A stretch of DNA of 64,000 bases, taken from contig OX442315.1 in NCBI GenBank assembly GCA_949358305.1, positions 23,090,427-23,154,426 on the forward strand, written 5' to 3'. The translations under genes were made by a program, and so were the position numbers. The notes under the pieces are model-generated. The model was given only the letters and a program-made list of their open reading frames with translations. It was not told the DNA's origin and searched no databases. This document shows positions 47,323 through 60,001 of this stretch, piece after piece; positions within the stretch are counted from its first letter, which is position 1, and each line of letters begins with the position of its first letter. This stretch comes from Strigamia acuminata (Eukaryota; Arthropoda; Chilopoda; Geophilomorpha; Linotaeniidae).

Positions 47323-50300
47323 TATCGTCTAACTAGAATGGAAAGTTTTTGTTATTGTTTATTATCATTTTTATTTTCGATTGGTGTTGGTAGAATTTTT
47401 ACTGTCAAGGATTTTTCACTCTTAAAGGACGTATTGTGAATTTGAAGGAAGTTTTGACTAATTGATTAGATTCTGTTAATGAAGAGTAAATTACGCACTA
47501 TTAATTACAATTACATACAAACTTATGAGCCCTAAATGTTGTTGCTTGTTATGTGTGATTAAAAATAATATGGTGCAAATTTTCACATGTAAATTTAGAT
47601 TTTTTTTACGATACTTGCGCCGAAAACGCTTGCATTTGTTTAAATCTGTATTTTAATTATGTGCAGAAGTAATACAGAAATGGCACATTACTATGACAAG
47701 TAGTTTGTACGGAGTAGTATTTTAAAGAAAATCTTATGCGTGAATTGGATATCAATGGGCGTTCAATGACCAATTGAAAGTATTAGGAATTTCAAGTATT
47801 TTGAAAAATTATAATCGACTTCAGAACCTATTGTATTCAAATTGAATGGAAATCAATAATTTGCACGCATACTACTTCAACAAATGACCAAATGATCGCC
47901 GCTTCCGCTTGTATTACGATGCAATGCAGCAAAGCTCAATGGTAACCCAGCAAACTATTCTGGAATGGAATGCCGCTAAGTGAAAGCCTTCTACTCTGTT
48001 AACATGATGACCGTACATGAGAAAATGATGTTTTACAATTACTTCCAACTTAGATTTTGATTAAATTTCTGGGAAATAAAATATTTTTCATTAAAACTAT
48101 TTTTGAAAAATTTTCGAAACTAGGTTTCTAATTTTTTTTTTTAAAAAGCAAACAAAAATTTAAATATCGTGTAATGGGTAGTAAATGTCATTTTTACATT
48201 TGTATATCGGATATTTTGAGTTGGTTTTATGGCTTCATTTTTTCCCTGTTCAAACAGCTTCTTGTTTAATGATAATCGATAAAAACAGTGCTATGGTATG
48301 AAATTTTATTTTTTGAAATGAACCGTAGAGAAAGAAAAAGAAAAATACTATCTATATGTATGACGGTATTTTTAATGTTGAGGAAATTGAATTTTAAAAT
48401 GACGAAAACAAAAAAAAAGGAAAAAAACAAGCAAAAAAAAAACAAGAAAGCTATTAGGTAGGCGTATCCAGCGTATAATAAAATTGGAGTTGTTGACGGT
48501 AATTAGATTGGTGTAAAACGAAATTAGGAATTTTTTAAAACCAGGTTTAAAATCGAATAAGAAAAAAGTGTTTTCGCACGAAGTTCGTAAGGAGGTCTAC
48601 AATAATATGGTGAATGTCGATAATGGAATTTGAGAGAAGGGAGAAAGAGAGAAAGGAAGTTATGAAGCAAGTCTGGTGTGGTTTGCGACACGGACTTTAT
48701 TAAATATGCCAGGGGTTCCTCATCTCCCTTTCTTCTGTCTATTTGAGTTGCACACACCAACAGCTCTTGCCACGCTTAGTGGATGCCACAAGATTAAATT
48801 GTGACGAATGAGATCAATCTGTGAGGTCGGGGCTTGGCTGGAACAAGCGCCGAATGCTGAAGTGACGCTCGTCGGGTGTTCAGAAGCAAGTGACTCGTGA
48901 GGCCCAAGAGGAAAAGGAAAGAAGAAGCAAATAAGTGACGTGTCACACACGCGCAGCTTCCATCGAACACCGGAGTTTGTTCTAGTAGAAAGGGGAAAGC
49001 AAGTTTGAGTTGGATTGTAAAATGTGAGGATGGGAACGGAATGAAGTGTAAGGTGAGGGTTAAAAAAGAGGGATGTAGAAATTGATTTAAGGGAAGAGAT
49101 TGTGCAAGTAGTAAAAGGAAGCTTAGTGGGATTTGTCAGAGGTTTTTCTTTTCTTTTCTCTTTTAAAAGTGGGAAATGAAAATGAATGAATAGGCATGCA
49201 AATAGTCCACGTGTAGTTTTGTTTCCTTCGCTTACATCAAGTGTCGCGGATTGTTTTGGGTCTGCGTATGCGAATCAGATTTGCCGGAGTAAAGTAATTG
49301 TTTGGGAAAATGCTCATCTCACGTTCGCATGTTTACAGACGGCAATAAGTTCGCGCGGGCCTTATATTAGATTTCTATTTCTATGGAGGAAACGGATTGC
49401 TACTGAGCATTTAGCCTCGGTAAATCATTCGTAAAGGTGTGGGAGTTCAATGATGATTGCAATTTTCTGTTTTTTTTTGAAAGGTTGTACCCTTATTTGA
49501 CTCGTAACTCAGTTTTATGTTATTTTTTTTTCTTTCTTTCTTTCTCTCTTCATTTATTTTCTCCCGAGTCTAATTTTCCATTCTGATAAAGACTCCTAGG
49601 GGAATATCGTCTTACTCATGTGTACCCATTGCATGAATTTTTTTTCTCTTCTTTTTTTGGTCATTTCTCATTTTTTAATTCTCTTCTTCCTTAATGCATC
49701 GTTTTATATTCAACGATTGTTGCCGGTTGGAGAGAACTTTTTTCTTTCTTGTTTTCATATATTGGAAGTCGTTATCCATCATTGCAGCAGACGAAGGAGG
49801 TATGGGTGTGAAAAGTATGATAACACAGTAATTAACGCATCCATTGCCGGTGATTCATAGTGTAGATAATGAACATTATCGCTGTGCCTAATCAAAGGAA
49901 ATTGTGGTGATTTCCGAAGATATTTAACGCTAACATAATTCCCAAAAGTCACAGTGCATACATGCGTATGTGAATTTGTTCCGCCCACACCCCTCGCCAC
50001 CCCTTCAATACGGGGGATGTGTTTGATGCAACTTGTCACATCAAAATTAAAATTTTGAATTTTATTGCCTCTTTGGTTGTGAAATTGTATAATTTGGAAA
50101 GCGCTTTGATATATTAATATGTTTTTTTAATTATTAATTTTGTTTGTTTTATTAGAAGTGGGAAATTATGCAAATTCAGTAATTTTGTGTTTGCACTAGT
50201 GTTTAATTAAGGAAGGGGATTTTTTTTCCGAATGATTTTTGTTATTATTTTGAATGTTGCCATGAAATTTTCGAGCAACGAGTTATTTATTTGAAAGTGG

Positions 50301-52306
50301 TAGGAAATTGTAGGGAGAAGATAGAAATCTGTAATAAACATTATTAGTCATGAAAATGTTGGCTGGAATAGGTCTCGACAGATGCGTGATGGCAAGAGAG
50401 ACGGAGACGTGCGGGCGTCGCGTTTGCAAAGTGGTGCATGAAAGAGTGGGAAGGGAAGGGAAGGGAAGGGAGGATTGGGTGCGGGGATGGGATGTGTGTG
50501 TGTGTGAACCCATTACCAAAGTCTTGATCTTTCTTGGTTTTATGACTGTCGATACTGTCATTTTTTTCTCCTTTCATACATGATGGCTTAAAATCAATCA
50601 AGTGGTGAGCGTGCTTTATTCCAGGACGCAAAAGGTGATGATGGAAAGTCAAATATAAAAATGGATGATATATAAGACCTGAACTGAGTTATCTATCAAT
50701 TTTTCCTTCGTTTCAGATTGAGATTCTAGATGTTACTTTTTAAATTTTTTTTTTATTTTTTTTTTTATTTATTAAGGACGACTGATGATCATCTTTTGCT
50801 AGGTTATTATTCGTCTTTCATCTTTGTCACATTACTATTACTCTGTCTATATTTTTATATATATCTTAAAATGTTTCTGAAAAAGTGCGAGGGAATGCGT
50901 GTGGAATTTAAAACAGTGCGAGGATGTTGAGAGGATGAAATGAATTGTGGTTTGTGCGCTCCAAGAAACGCTTGGCTGCTTGGAAATGAGCACCTTGGAT
51001 TGATGAAAGTTGAGTTTTGACATTGACTTTTCCCCTCTCCATATTATATATACCGTATATATATAAGTATATGCCTATTTTTTTATATATTTTATTGTGT
51101 GGGGAAGACGATGTAAAGATAAAGGTTGCCTTAAAAGGTGGAATTAGAATTTAAAGCGGGTAATTGTTTAATTATTTGTACGCTTAAAACAAAATTGATA
51201 AATTTATTAATATCAAGAGAGTTTCGTTAATTAGTTTGGGAGAAAGAGTTGGTTGTGGTTTGTGTTTGTTTGGTATGTACTTTAGTGATTCATCTCTCGC
51301 TGGGCATGAAACTGATAAAGCGCAAGTTTGTAACCCATGCGTGAGTTGGGTGTGGTATGGTAGGAGGAGAAAGTGAAAAGGCGGAGGGAGTTGGGTCTTT
51401 AGGGATTTGCCCCGATACATAAAGAAAACGTGCGGACTTAATGTTGTTGGCAGTTAATTGAGGATGTTAAAATTAGCCGTTCCCACCAGGCATAACTAAT
51501 TCAATTGGTACAACGAAGGAGAAAGGTGAGGTCTTTGTACCAATGGTCAAATGCGAAGGGGGAAAAAAATGGAAAGAAAATGATAATGAAAAGTGGGTAG
51601 TTTAGTTACTTAATTAATTAGGCGAAACATGCCTTCGAGTGAAAGAACTGTGCGCCACAATGAAATGTCACCAAAGGATTCAACATCCGAGAAGATATGG
51701 AAAAAATAGGAGCATCAGCAAAGAAGTTTTTAGTTTTTAAATCTTGCTATTGTATAATAGCAAACATATTAATCGTAGTGCTGACTCGTATTATTGTTGC
51801 AGTTTTGGTTCCCTTCTCTCTAGGGTGTTGAATTTTACCTTTTCTTTAATGGCATCTCCCATTACTGCTTGAAAATTCTGTCGATGCCTCGTCTTGGATC
51901 GGATAAGGTGAAAGTTTTCGTAGTTAAGCTTAGGCAGGTTCGGCTGTTGCTAACATCATCGCTTTGTACTAATTGATTGGCAGATGTAAGCTGTTGTATA
52001 AAGGAAGTATTTCCACCCCGAAGATAACAAGTTGTAAACTTTTATTTTATTTCGCTTGTTTTATGGAGAATTAGTTGTGAGGTTTGCGAAAGAATTGTGC
52101 GTTTTGATGCACGAGTTGGGAAGAAGAAGAAGAGTAAAGAGAGATTTTGAGTGAGTATTTTTTGAGTGTGTGTTTGTCAGTGTTTAGTGGATGCGGGTTA
52201 AAAGGTTTCTTCTCTATGCTGTCTCCTCAGGGGAGATAATGATTAGTGTTAGATGCTAATCAGACATTGGATTCTGAGTTGGCAAACTTCCACTCTTTCT
52301 TGTCAG

Positions 52307-52448
52307 CAAAATTTGGCGCCTTTTGGATGCCACCGGTTCTGCTGCTCCTTTTAGTGGCGTCGAAGCAGAGAATGCTGATGAATATCCTCCTCCTTCGTGT
52401 AGGTCAATTGAAATCGACTTTGGTTGGCCCCCTCTCCCTCCTGATTGA
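52307..52448 (+). other. exon-like block behind a strong acceptor, proline-rich tail in one frame
   Basis: CCACTCTTTCTTGTCAG (ending 52306) is a strong 3' splice site. With one leading base the frame is open for 46 codons and ends at 52448: KIWRLLDATGSAAPFSGVEA and onward to a DEYPPP...IDFGWPPLPPD tail. Exon 4 ends in phase 0, and in that phase the block reads QNLAPFGCHRFCCSF and stops at 52354. It could be the last exon of a different transcript or a decoy. GC content is well above the flanks. Confidence 0.22.
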
Positions 52449-55400
52449 AATGAGTTCAATTTCCAGCCGGTTGTTTTCTTTACTAAGGGTGTTTAAGGGA
52501 TCAGTGAAACAATAAGAAGTAGCTTTTTTCTTTTGGTTTGATGGAAGAAATGTGAAAATTAGTGTGGAATAAATGTTTCCCATTTGTTTGTTCGAATTTT
52601 TCCTCGAGCTTGACTTTGGAAAATGATTTTCTTTTTTTTTCTCACTACTTTCCTCCCTCGCGCATCAGTCGTTGTCAATTAGCTAACCGCAAGAGACCAC
52701 CGTCATAAGGAAACGGGAGCCTCGTTAGGACGAAAAACAATCAATCCATTTTTTTCTCAACTCTTCGAATTTATTGATTTTGGTTTGTGTATCATCCAAA
52801 AATAGGGGTAAAGTGCTGTGGAATATACCATGGCAAATTTAGGGGAAAAAAAAATCATTGCACTCAATGAAATTGAAAATTCCTGTATTTTTTGTGTATT
52901 CAAAAAAAAATTTGATTTGATTGATTGATGAAATAAAAAAAATATACTTTTTTTTCTTTTTATAATTTTTGACGAAAATGTTTTCCGAGTCCGATTTTTT
53001 TTCCATTTTTCTATATATTCAAATAATGACAACAATGTTTTTTTTCCCCTTCGTTTCTTCTGCGTACTTTACTTTGGTTTTATCCTGGTGGAAAGATGAT
53101 ACAAGACAAAGTTAAAATCTCACATCTTCTGCTTACTGCTGCATCTTTAGGGATTTGCATTATTCCCTTAGTTTTTCTCTTTCACATTGTCACGACAGAA
53201 AAAAGAAAAAGAAATTAAAGTACCTCAAATATCGGTGTCACATTTTCTTATTAGATTTTTGATTTAGCGGTTTTTTTTGGGAAGAGGGGTATTTTCCAAC
53301 CACAAGATACCAGACAGTAAAAGGCCCCAAATTCAAAAATCAATATCTTAAGTTATCTAATGCTTTTGGTCAAGGCTTTTGCGAATACCGAATATTAATA
53401 AATCAGTCACGTAACCACGAGTTTTGATATTATATAGCTGATCTGCAAAACGAAACTCAAATTTTTCTCAAATATATATATATATCATAAAATAAATAAA
53501 CATTTTTATCATTCACCGGTTAAATGTTAATTATTTATCTTACAAATAGCTATAAAAAATGTATATTAAATTATCAGTATCGATGAGTTAAAAAAAAGTT
53601 TATTTCCAGAAGATAAATAATTAGATAACGGATAAATGGGGTCTAAAGATCAAAAGACACATGACAGCGGTTTGTGTCCTACATGTCTTCATCTTCAAGG
53701 TCCAATGTCGTTGACATGTTCATTGACAATTTTTTTGTCCCATATTTTTTCTGTTCCCCCTCTTATATCCGAACTATACTTGCGTGATAATTTTTTCCCT
53801 CTCACTGTCTTGCCCATTTTCTCGGTTTTTTGATTGACAGGTTTTGGCCTCGCTGGCCGTCGAGGTGACGCGTTTTTGTTGGAGAAATGCAGCAGCAATC
53901 ACAACTTATGGGGGTGGAGTTTAATGACTGTTTAATGAGATTAGTGCGCCCTCTCCGGCAGATCCAATAAGTTGTCGTTCTTTTTAATGACACATTTTCC
54001 TTTTTTGTCTGTCATTGCATGATACCTAAGAATTTTTTTTATATTATCTCTCACAGCTTTTTTTTGTTTGTTGAATTGGAATAAAGAGGATTATGTGTAA
54101 GTGTGCTCTACTGTTTGTTGTTGCGAGGTGTTTTCGATTTTATTGATTAGACGCTAGAGGAGTTATTGGCAATCGATTGATAAGTTTGTAAGGAAATTTA
54201 ATATACAATTAATGATTTAGTGCAGCTAATTTATGTGCTGTAATACAAACTCGCATGTAATTTGAATATCGTTCTATCTCAGTTAAACAGGCAATAGGTG
54301 TGATAAATCAGCAAATTCCACTTGTATATTTTCTGGGCTGTGTTGATGCGTAAAGAAGGATCAAAAGGTCGCGGCCAATCGTCTTTGGGCGCCGGTTTAA
54401 CCCTGACTTTTATAACTTTGGCGCCACCTGTCAGTACGTTTGAAAACAAAACCTCTTCTCCTTTTTAATTAATTAATTTATTTTTTATGATGCGAGTTCG
54501 AATTTATTGTAAGTTTACGTAACAATTTCTGCATCTCGTTTTAATTAATTTGTGGCGTTTATAAAATCACAATTTAAAAAAGGGAAAAAGAAAAATATTT
54601 ATTGATCGCTTTGTTTTAAATAGAGTTTGGTAATAATTTAGATCGTAAACAAATGCAGTCATTTGGATTTTTCTTTTTCTTCTTTTTTTTTTTTTTTGTA
54701 AAAAAATATATGGAATTTTTTTTGGAAAAAGTGAAATTCTTTAATTGAAAATTAGATAAGGTTGTCATTTGAGAGCTGTTAAATTATTTTCTTCCTTATT
54801 CTTTTCCTTCGTCTTCTAGTTGGCAAAGGTGTAGTTTTGGTGATACTTAGTTGCCTTCTCTCCCTCTATCTCGTGCTGGGAATGGGAGGAAAAGTAAAAT
54901 AAAAAAAATAAAAAAAGCAAAGAAAACTAATTGTTAACCGTAGTTGAACTGATAAAGATAATTAATGAGAGAATTAATTACACACAGGGTATCAGGAAAA
55001 GTGTGTTAAATTTTACGACCTCTCGTATTTCTTTTCAACTCCTGATTGAGACGAGCCAATTTTGTGCCAAGAAAAGGGTTAGAGAAAAAAAAAATTTGGC
55101 AAAATTGCCAGGGTTGAGATTGTGATTCTCACTTCTAACGTTGTGTGTCGTCCTAATCACACTCCACTGTGGCATGAAATATTTAAACAAGGAAGGTTTT
55201 TGCCCTTAAAATGGTTAAAGAAGTTGATCTCGGTGTTTGTTGGTTAAAGAAGATACAAACGTTTGTCTTTATTTACATGCTTTTTGATTAAAAGGAAATG
55301 TTTACGATTGTAAAAATAGATTGGGTTAAAATGAAAAAAATAAGGTATTTCGCATCGTATTGATTTTTTTCTTTTTGAAAAATAGAAAATCATTTGGAAA

Positions 55401-55920
55401 TAAAAATTTATGCTCAAAGTTGGTTTTTAATAATTTTATTCTTCAATACAACAAGAATGGAAATTGCAGTTAAAATTAAAAAAAAAAATTAGTAAGTTCG
55501 ATCGAAGAAATATATGTGTACAAAATGAAAAACTAATTATCCAAATAAATTCGTATTATTGGAGGTTGAAAGGGTTGTATAAATGTTAATTGGATGGGAA
55601 AAAAGAGGAGTGGAATTTTATTTTCACTGCATTTTGGCTTGGAATCATGGAGTGTGGAAAGATTGATTTTCTTCGATTTATTTAGCTGGCACTCTTACCA
55701 CAAAATATTGGACAATGGAAAGTAAGATGGAGGGTTTTACCTCCATATCTATTGAGTATTCAGTGAGACGAGCCAACTTTTTTTGGGACACGTCTCTGTA
55801 TGAGTGGCATAGAGTTTGTGTGTGTGTGTCTCTCTCTCTTTCTTTCTTTCTTTTCTCCATCTGTCTCTTTACGGTGGCGTGAGAAGGGAGAGGGTTCTCC
55901 CAACGTTGGCTCTTCCTCCC

Positions 55921-56193
55921 TGCGCACGCGCAGTGGAACCGATCCTGTGAGCGAAGGCAGGGCAGAGCAGTTGCAGCATTCTGGCGGGAGAGCCACGCCG
56001 CTCTAACGAGGAGAGTCGAGGTGGAAGCCAGGAGTTACGGAAACATCATCCTTGACACAAACCACGTTTCTGTCTCACTTCAGTGGTCTCTGCTGCCCCT
56101 TCCAATTGCTGACTGACTGCTACTACTTCCTCAATTGGAATTGCTCTTCCTTCCCAATTTCATCTTCCAAGGTCCTGGTCTAGACATTACATG
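55921..56193 (+). promoter_or_regulatory. internal GC-rich promoter-like region with perfect NRF1 site
   Basis: TGCGCACGCGCA at 55921-55932 matches the NRF1 consensus YGCGCAYGCGCR at every position. About 150 bases downstream, TTCAGTGG (56079-56086) resembles an arthropod initiator. A pyrimidine-rich, CT-rich leader follows and ends in ATG (56191-56193) directly abutting GTAATT. The layout of NRF1 site, leader and start codon at a donor repeats the architecture of the TIAR promoter at 651-760. It could be an alternative or nested promoter on the + strand. No downstream coding exon was found in the window. Confidence 0.35.
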
Positions 56194-56681
56194 GTAATTA
56201 TTAACACTTTGATTTTTATTACATTTTCTTTCTTTCATTATTTATTGACGTGGCGTTTAGCAAAGTAAGTGTTTATGCAATTATATTTATTTATTTATTT
56301 ATTTATATTTTAATTCAGCGTGCCATTTATTCATTGTTCAGGGGATTAGTACACGTTGATTATATTACTAGTTAAAAGTCAGTTGTAATTGCCTCCGCCC
56401 ACCTTTTAAGAATAACATATGGTTGGGCGTGCGTATTAAGATATGCACCTGCTCTCCGCAACACCTGCTCGCTTTGTATATACACGGCGAGCAATGCAGC
56501 CCTGTCTTGGCTGATCGAATTAACATCACGATCAATTGGTAGTGGAACGTTGGTGTAGAAAGAGGGCTTTGTTGTTATCGTTAGCGTGAATGTGTGTCCT
56601 CTTAACTCGGTGTAAAGAGATGAAGTGGAATTGGTTTAAACTCATTTTTTTTCCTTGTTGTCTTTACATTTTTATTTCTGA

Positions 56682-56725
56682 TTCAAATTCAAATTCAAAT
56701 TTAAATTTAAATTTAAATTTAAAAT
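56682..56725. repeat. AAATTC/AAATTT hexanucleotide repeat
   Basis: Three units of AAATTC run directly into four units of AAATTT, suggesting a C-to-T change that spread through the array. Confidence 0.85.
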
Positions 56726-57359
56726 TAAAAAAAAAATAATTGAATTGACTAGTGATAGATAGTATTATTGTTATTATTAAGAATTTCAATATAAATTCTT
56801 TAGTGCAGGTGTGTTATGTTTGGAAATGTGCAATTGCGTGGTAGTGGAGCGAATGAGATTTGTGCCAACATTCTATGACCACATCTCTAAGTGTTCGGGT
56901 TCATGTTTCTGCGAAAGCTGAGTCGTGTGCGGTATAAGGGCCGTCCCCCTCCTCTTCGATAACTCCCCCATCTCTGATTTTATTAGTATTGGGAGGCAAT
57001 AAAATAAGCTGTATGGCGAACAAGTAGGTTCTCGGTTCTTTTCTTTCAGTTTTCTTTCATTTATAGAATGACACAGCTACTATAATTTCTTTTCTTTATC
57101 TACCCCGTTTTAACGATGTTGTTTTGTTTGTTTCTTGTTTTTCGCATTGAAATTAATTTATTTTTTATAGAAAAATTTCGTTTTTAATGCTTGGAATTGG
57201 TGAATTGCAATTTGAACAAAAGCTCCGCCTGAAAGTTGGCTTCTTGCTAGGCACGGGTGCATTGCAGTCAAGATAGGCAATCGGCCTTAGTTGCAGCTGA
57301 TTAGAAAAGGACCTGCTTGTTTGCGTTGAGTGCAAGAAGTTGGTGAGGGGAAGGGGTAA

Positions 57360-57728
57360 AGAGTTTCATTTAATGAAGAGCTTCTTTGCAATCGCGATTA
57401 CGTTGAGGCTCATTTGGAAATAAGTGTAAGGTCATCCAATGTGCAAAGCAACCTCTCGGGTTCCTCCCTACACACAACTCCCTGGGTTTGCACTGCAATT
57501 CCCCTTAGTGAGTTAAGCATTGGCCAGTGCGCAATTGTGTTACTTTACTCACATCGGAATAATTATCCTTTGATAGTGAGTGAGAAGAAAATGCGTGAGT
57601 GTGTTGTAATCAAGAAAGGGCCAAGTGTGGCTCGAATGGATGTGCTTGTTGTGTTCGAGTCTGGCGATGATTGTGCAGAGTTCTGTGCGATTGGTTTCAA
57701 AGTGGAAGGAAATGGTACTTCACTTTAG
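57360..57728 (+). CDS. open frame of 122 codons without ATG start, unidentified
   Basis: Open from 57360 to a TAG at 57726-57728. Composition is balanced (for example RECVVIKKGPSVARMDVLVV followed by FESGDDCAEFC). The first ATG in frame is two thirds of the way in, so if real it would be an internal or terminal exon. No clear acceptor lies at its left end and no domain is recognised. Length and composition are its only support. Confidence 0.18.
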   Translation, partial: RVSFNEELLCNRDYVEAHLEISVRSSNVQSNLSGSSLHTTPWVCTAIPLSELSIGQCAIVLLYSHRNNYPLIVSEKKMRECVVIKKGPSVARMDVLVVFESGDDCAEFCAIGFKVEGNGTSL

Positions 57729-59274
57729 CAACTGTAATTGTTCATTTTTTTTTCTTCATTTTTTTTTAATTTGCTGATTAAGTTTAGGGAAAAGTTTCTT
57801 TACTGGAGAAGTAGTATTTCTTACACGATTTTTTTTGTAGTTGAAATAGGGGGCATTAGATTTTTTTTTTTGCGTTAGTCCTTAAAGCTGAAATTTACTG
57901 AATTGTCATGGAAAATGTATTTTTTAATTATAAATTTAAATTTGATTAGATTTCAGTGATCTATTAGCCTTTACGAAATTACAGGTACAATTACTTGTAA
58001 ACAGTATATAAATAATAGAATAAACCTATTGGCAATTATTCAATTTTGGTTTATATTATAAATATTTGATTATCAGATTAATTAATCGTTAATTTTGGTT
58101 GGAATTTATGTTACAAATAGTTGTTTAATGTTTAGTTCGGGTTAAATGTAACTGGGGCACCGTATAGTTAAATGTTTCAATTTCAGTAAAGCTTGTTGAA
58201 TCGGATTTATGCTCTGAAGCTTGCATACATATTTAATACAGAATTCTAAAACTCAATAAAATATGCTTGATAGATCACAATAAACCACATCAGCAGAGCA
58301 TTGCTTTCAAAATATTTGTTGACAAGTTTACGAATCAAAAAGAAAAGGGGCTTGTGTTGGCACAACCAGGAAATCTGGGTATTTTTTAATATTGCTTAAT
58401 GGTTGTTTACCCTTTGGTTTATTTTTTTTCATTTTTATAGTTTGCTGAATTTTGCGAACAAATAGAATTTAATTTGTCAGGAAACCAAAACGAAATTTTA
58501 CATCTTTTAGGTTAAAATCATTGTGTTGTAAAAACAGTAGATGTGTTCAAATTGGTTAAGATAAATATACTTAAATGTTTCGAGTTGTTGTAATCTTGTT
58601 TTCGCTTTCGTATGTAACTTTTTTAGGACATGTATTTGCTTAATTTTAAGCAAGGGGTTGTATCACTTATTTTTCTTACGTTACTTTTATTAACAATGAT
58701 GACGCGATTTGCGCGTACTGGGTTGAACAATCATTCAGATCTAGGCTGTGCACAAGCATGCACGTTAGTGCTAATAACATTTCTTTTAGGAACATTCAAA
58801 ATAATAAGTCATTTATTTCACTTATTTTTTTATTCAAACTTTAAGTATTTGCTTGACCAATTTGAATGCATGTATTGATTTCTTTTTCGAGGTTTTTGAC
58901 AAAATTCAGAAAATCGAACGATTTCTATTTATTTGTACAAGAAAGAAATTGTTTCAAAACTGTTGTCTAGAACGTTGAAATGTTCCCCAAACTTTATAAA
59001 CTTGACTACATCATTATTTGGTAGTGATCATGCAACAATAAACAGTCGCAGAAAATTGATTTTAGCATTTACAGTTTTCTAAAAATATTTATAATGGTTT
59101 GCATGTTATTCTTGCAATATGATATTTTATCAATACCACAATTTAAATTTTCGCAAAATTTTCACATTAACTTTAGAAATGTTTCGGCATGGTGAATATG
59201 ACACTTTTATTGTAAATTTAGATTTAAAATCATTTATCACTCTTTTACTAGGCGCATTCGAAAAGTCATTTAAA

Positions 59275-59388
59275 CGAGTGTAAACGTGTTTACACTCGTT
59301 TTCACACGACATTTACACGAATTAATTCGTGCAAATGTCGTGTAAACTGGTTAAACGGAAACGGCCTGTACGCCACGTTTCCGTTTAA
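59275..59388. repeat. three consecutive palindromes
   Basis: CGAGTGTAAAC and GTTTACACTCG (11-bp arms, 2-base spacer) form the first. ACACGACATTTACACGAATT and AATTCGTGCAAATGTCGTGT (20-bp arms, no spacer, one mismatch) form the second. TTAAACGGAAACG and CGTTTCCGTTTAA (13-bp arms, 12-base loop) form the third. They lie just inside the left end of the transposon. Confidence 0.9.
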
Positions 59389-59506
59389 AATCTCCGTGCA
59401 ACGAGTTTTCTCGTACAAATCGGGTCTTGCTGGCAGCCATCTTGGATTTTCGTTAGATCGGTTGGAACGATGTCGATCGCAAGAACAATTTTGTAGCAGG
59501 TATTAG

Positions 59507-59727
59507 CCGCATTCTTGCGATCGAATGCGGCCGATGTTCGACCGCATTTGTACGATCGAATGCGGCCGACGTTCGACCGACGTTCGGCCGCATTTGTACA
59601 ATCGAATGCGGCCGACGTTCGGCCGACGTTCGGCCGCGTTTGTGCGATCTAATGCGGCCGGCGTTTGTGCGATCTAATGCGGCCGGTGTTCGGCCGCATT
59701 TGTGCGATTGAGGCGAATGTTCAGCCG
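59507..59727. repeat. GC-rich tandem array (ATCGAATGCGGCCGACGTTC-type units)
   Basis: About five to six variable units of roughly 28-48 bp. Each has a CCGCATTTGTRCGATC part and an AATGCGGCCGACGTTCG part, themselves partly complementary (GCGGCCG / CGGCCGC), so each unit can fold. CpG density is very high against the AT-rich surroundings. Confidence 0.85.
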
Positions 59728-60001
59728 ATTCCCGTTCTTAAATAAATATTAATGATAAAAATAATTAAAATAAATTTACATTTTATAATCATGTTTTTAT
59801 AATCTCCTGTTTTTTTTAGAGTAAACAACAACAATAATGACTATGGTTATTATTTGGACTAATTTAATATTTACACTTGAATTTACACTGAATTTTGCAC
59901 AGAAATTTATTTTGATACTCGAAAATTGGGTCGTTTAACTTGACATTTACACTACCAGTTGCACTGGTCGTTTAGTGCAAATTAGTTTTCGAATGCGCCT
60001 A

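Larger units (their letters stand above)
41572..55799 (+). other. middle of intron after exon 4, no gene firmly supported
   Basis: It holds a GC-rich patch at about 41640-42130 in which several frames on both strands are open, a minus-strand 83-codon frame at 47071-47322, and an exon-like block at 52307-52448 (both described separately). The rest is AT-rich with T over A and G over C on the + strand. I see no RNA gene or transposon termini. Confidence 0.5.
56194..59250 (+). other. intron, no gene firmly supported
   Basis: It contains an ATTT array (about 56284-56306), a hexanucleotide repeat (56682-56725) and a 123-codon open frame (57360-57728) described separately. Confidence 0.5.
59251..59999. 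mobile_element. 749-bp non-autonomous DNA transposon with palindromes and GC-rich tandem array
   Basis: The ends are perfect 14-bp inverted repeats, GGCGCATTCGAAAA (59251-59264) and TTTTCGAATGCGCC (59986-59999), flanked by TA on both sides (59249-59250, 60000-60001). Inside, in order: three palindromes (59275-59298, 59304-59343, 59351-59388), a GCCATCTTGG word (59436-59445), the tandem array 59507-59727, then AT-rich sequence to the right end. There is no transposase frame. Terminal sequence relates it to the elements at 6695 and 11125. Superfamily is unassigned: TA duplication fits several, and the GGYGCRTTC end is not the CAGT-type of most Tc1/mariner elements. Confidence 0.85.
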
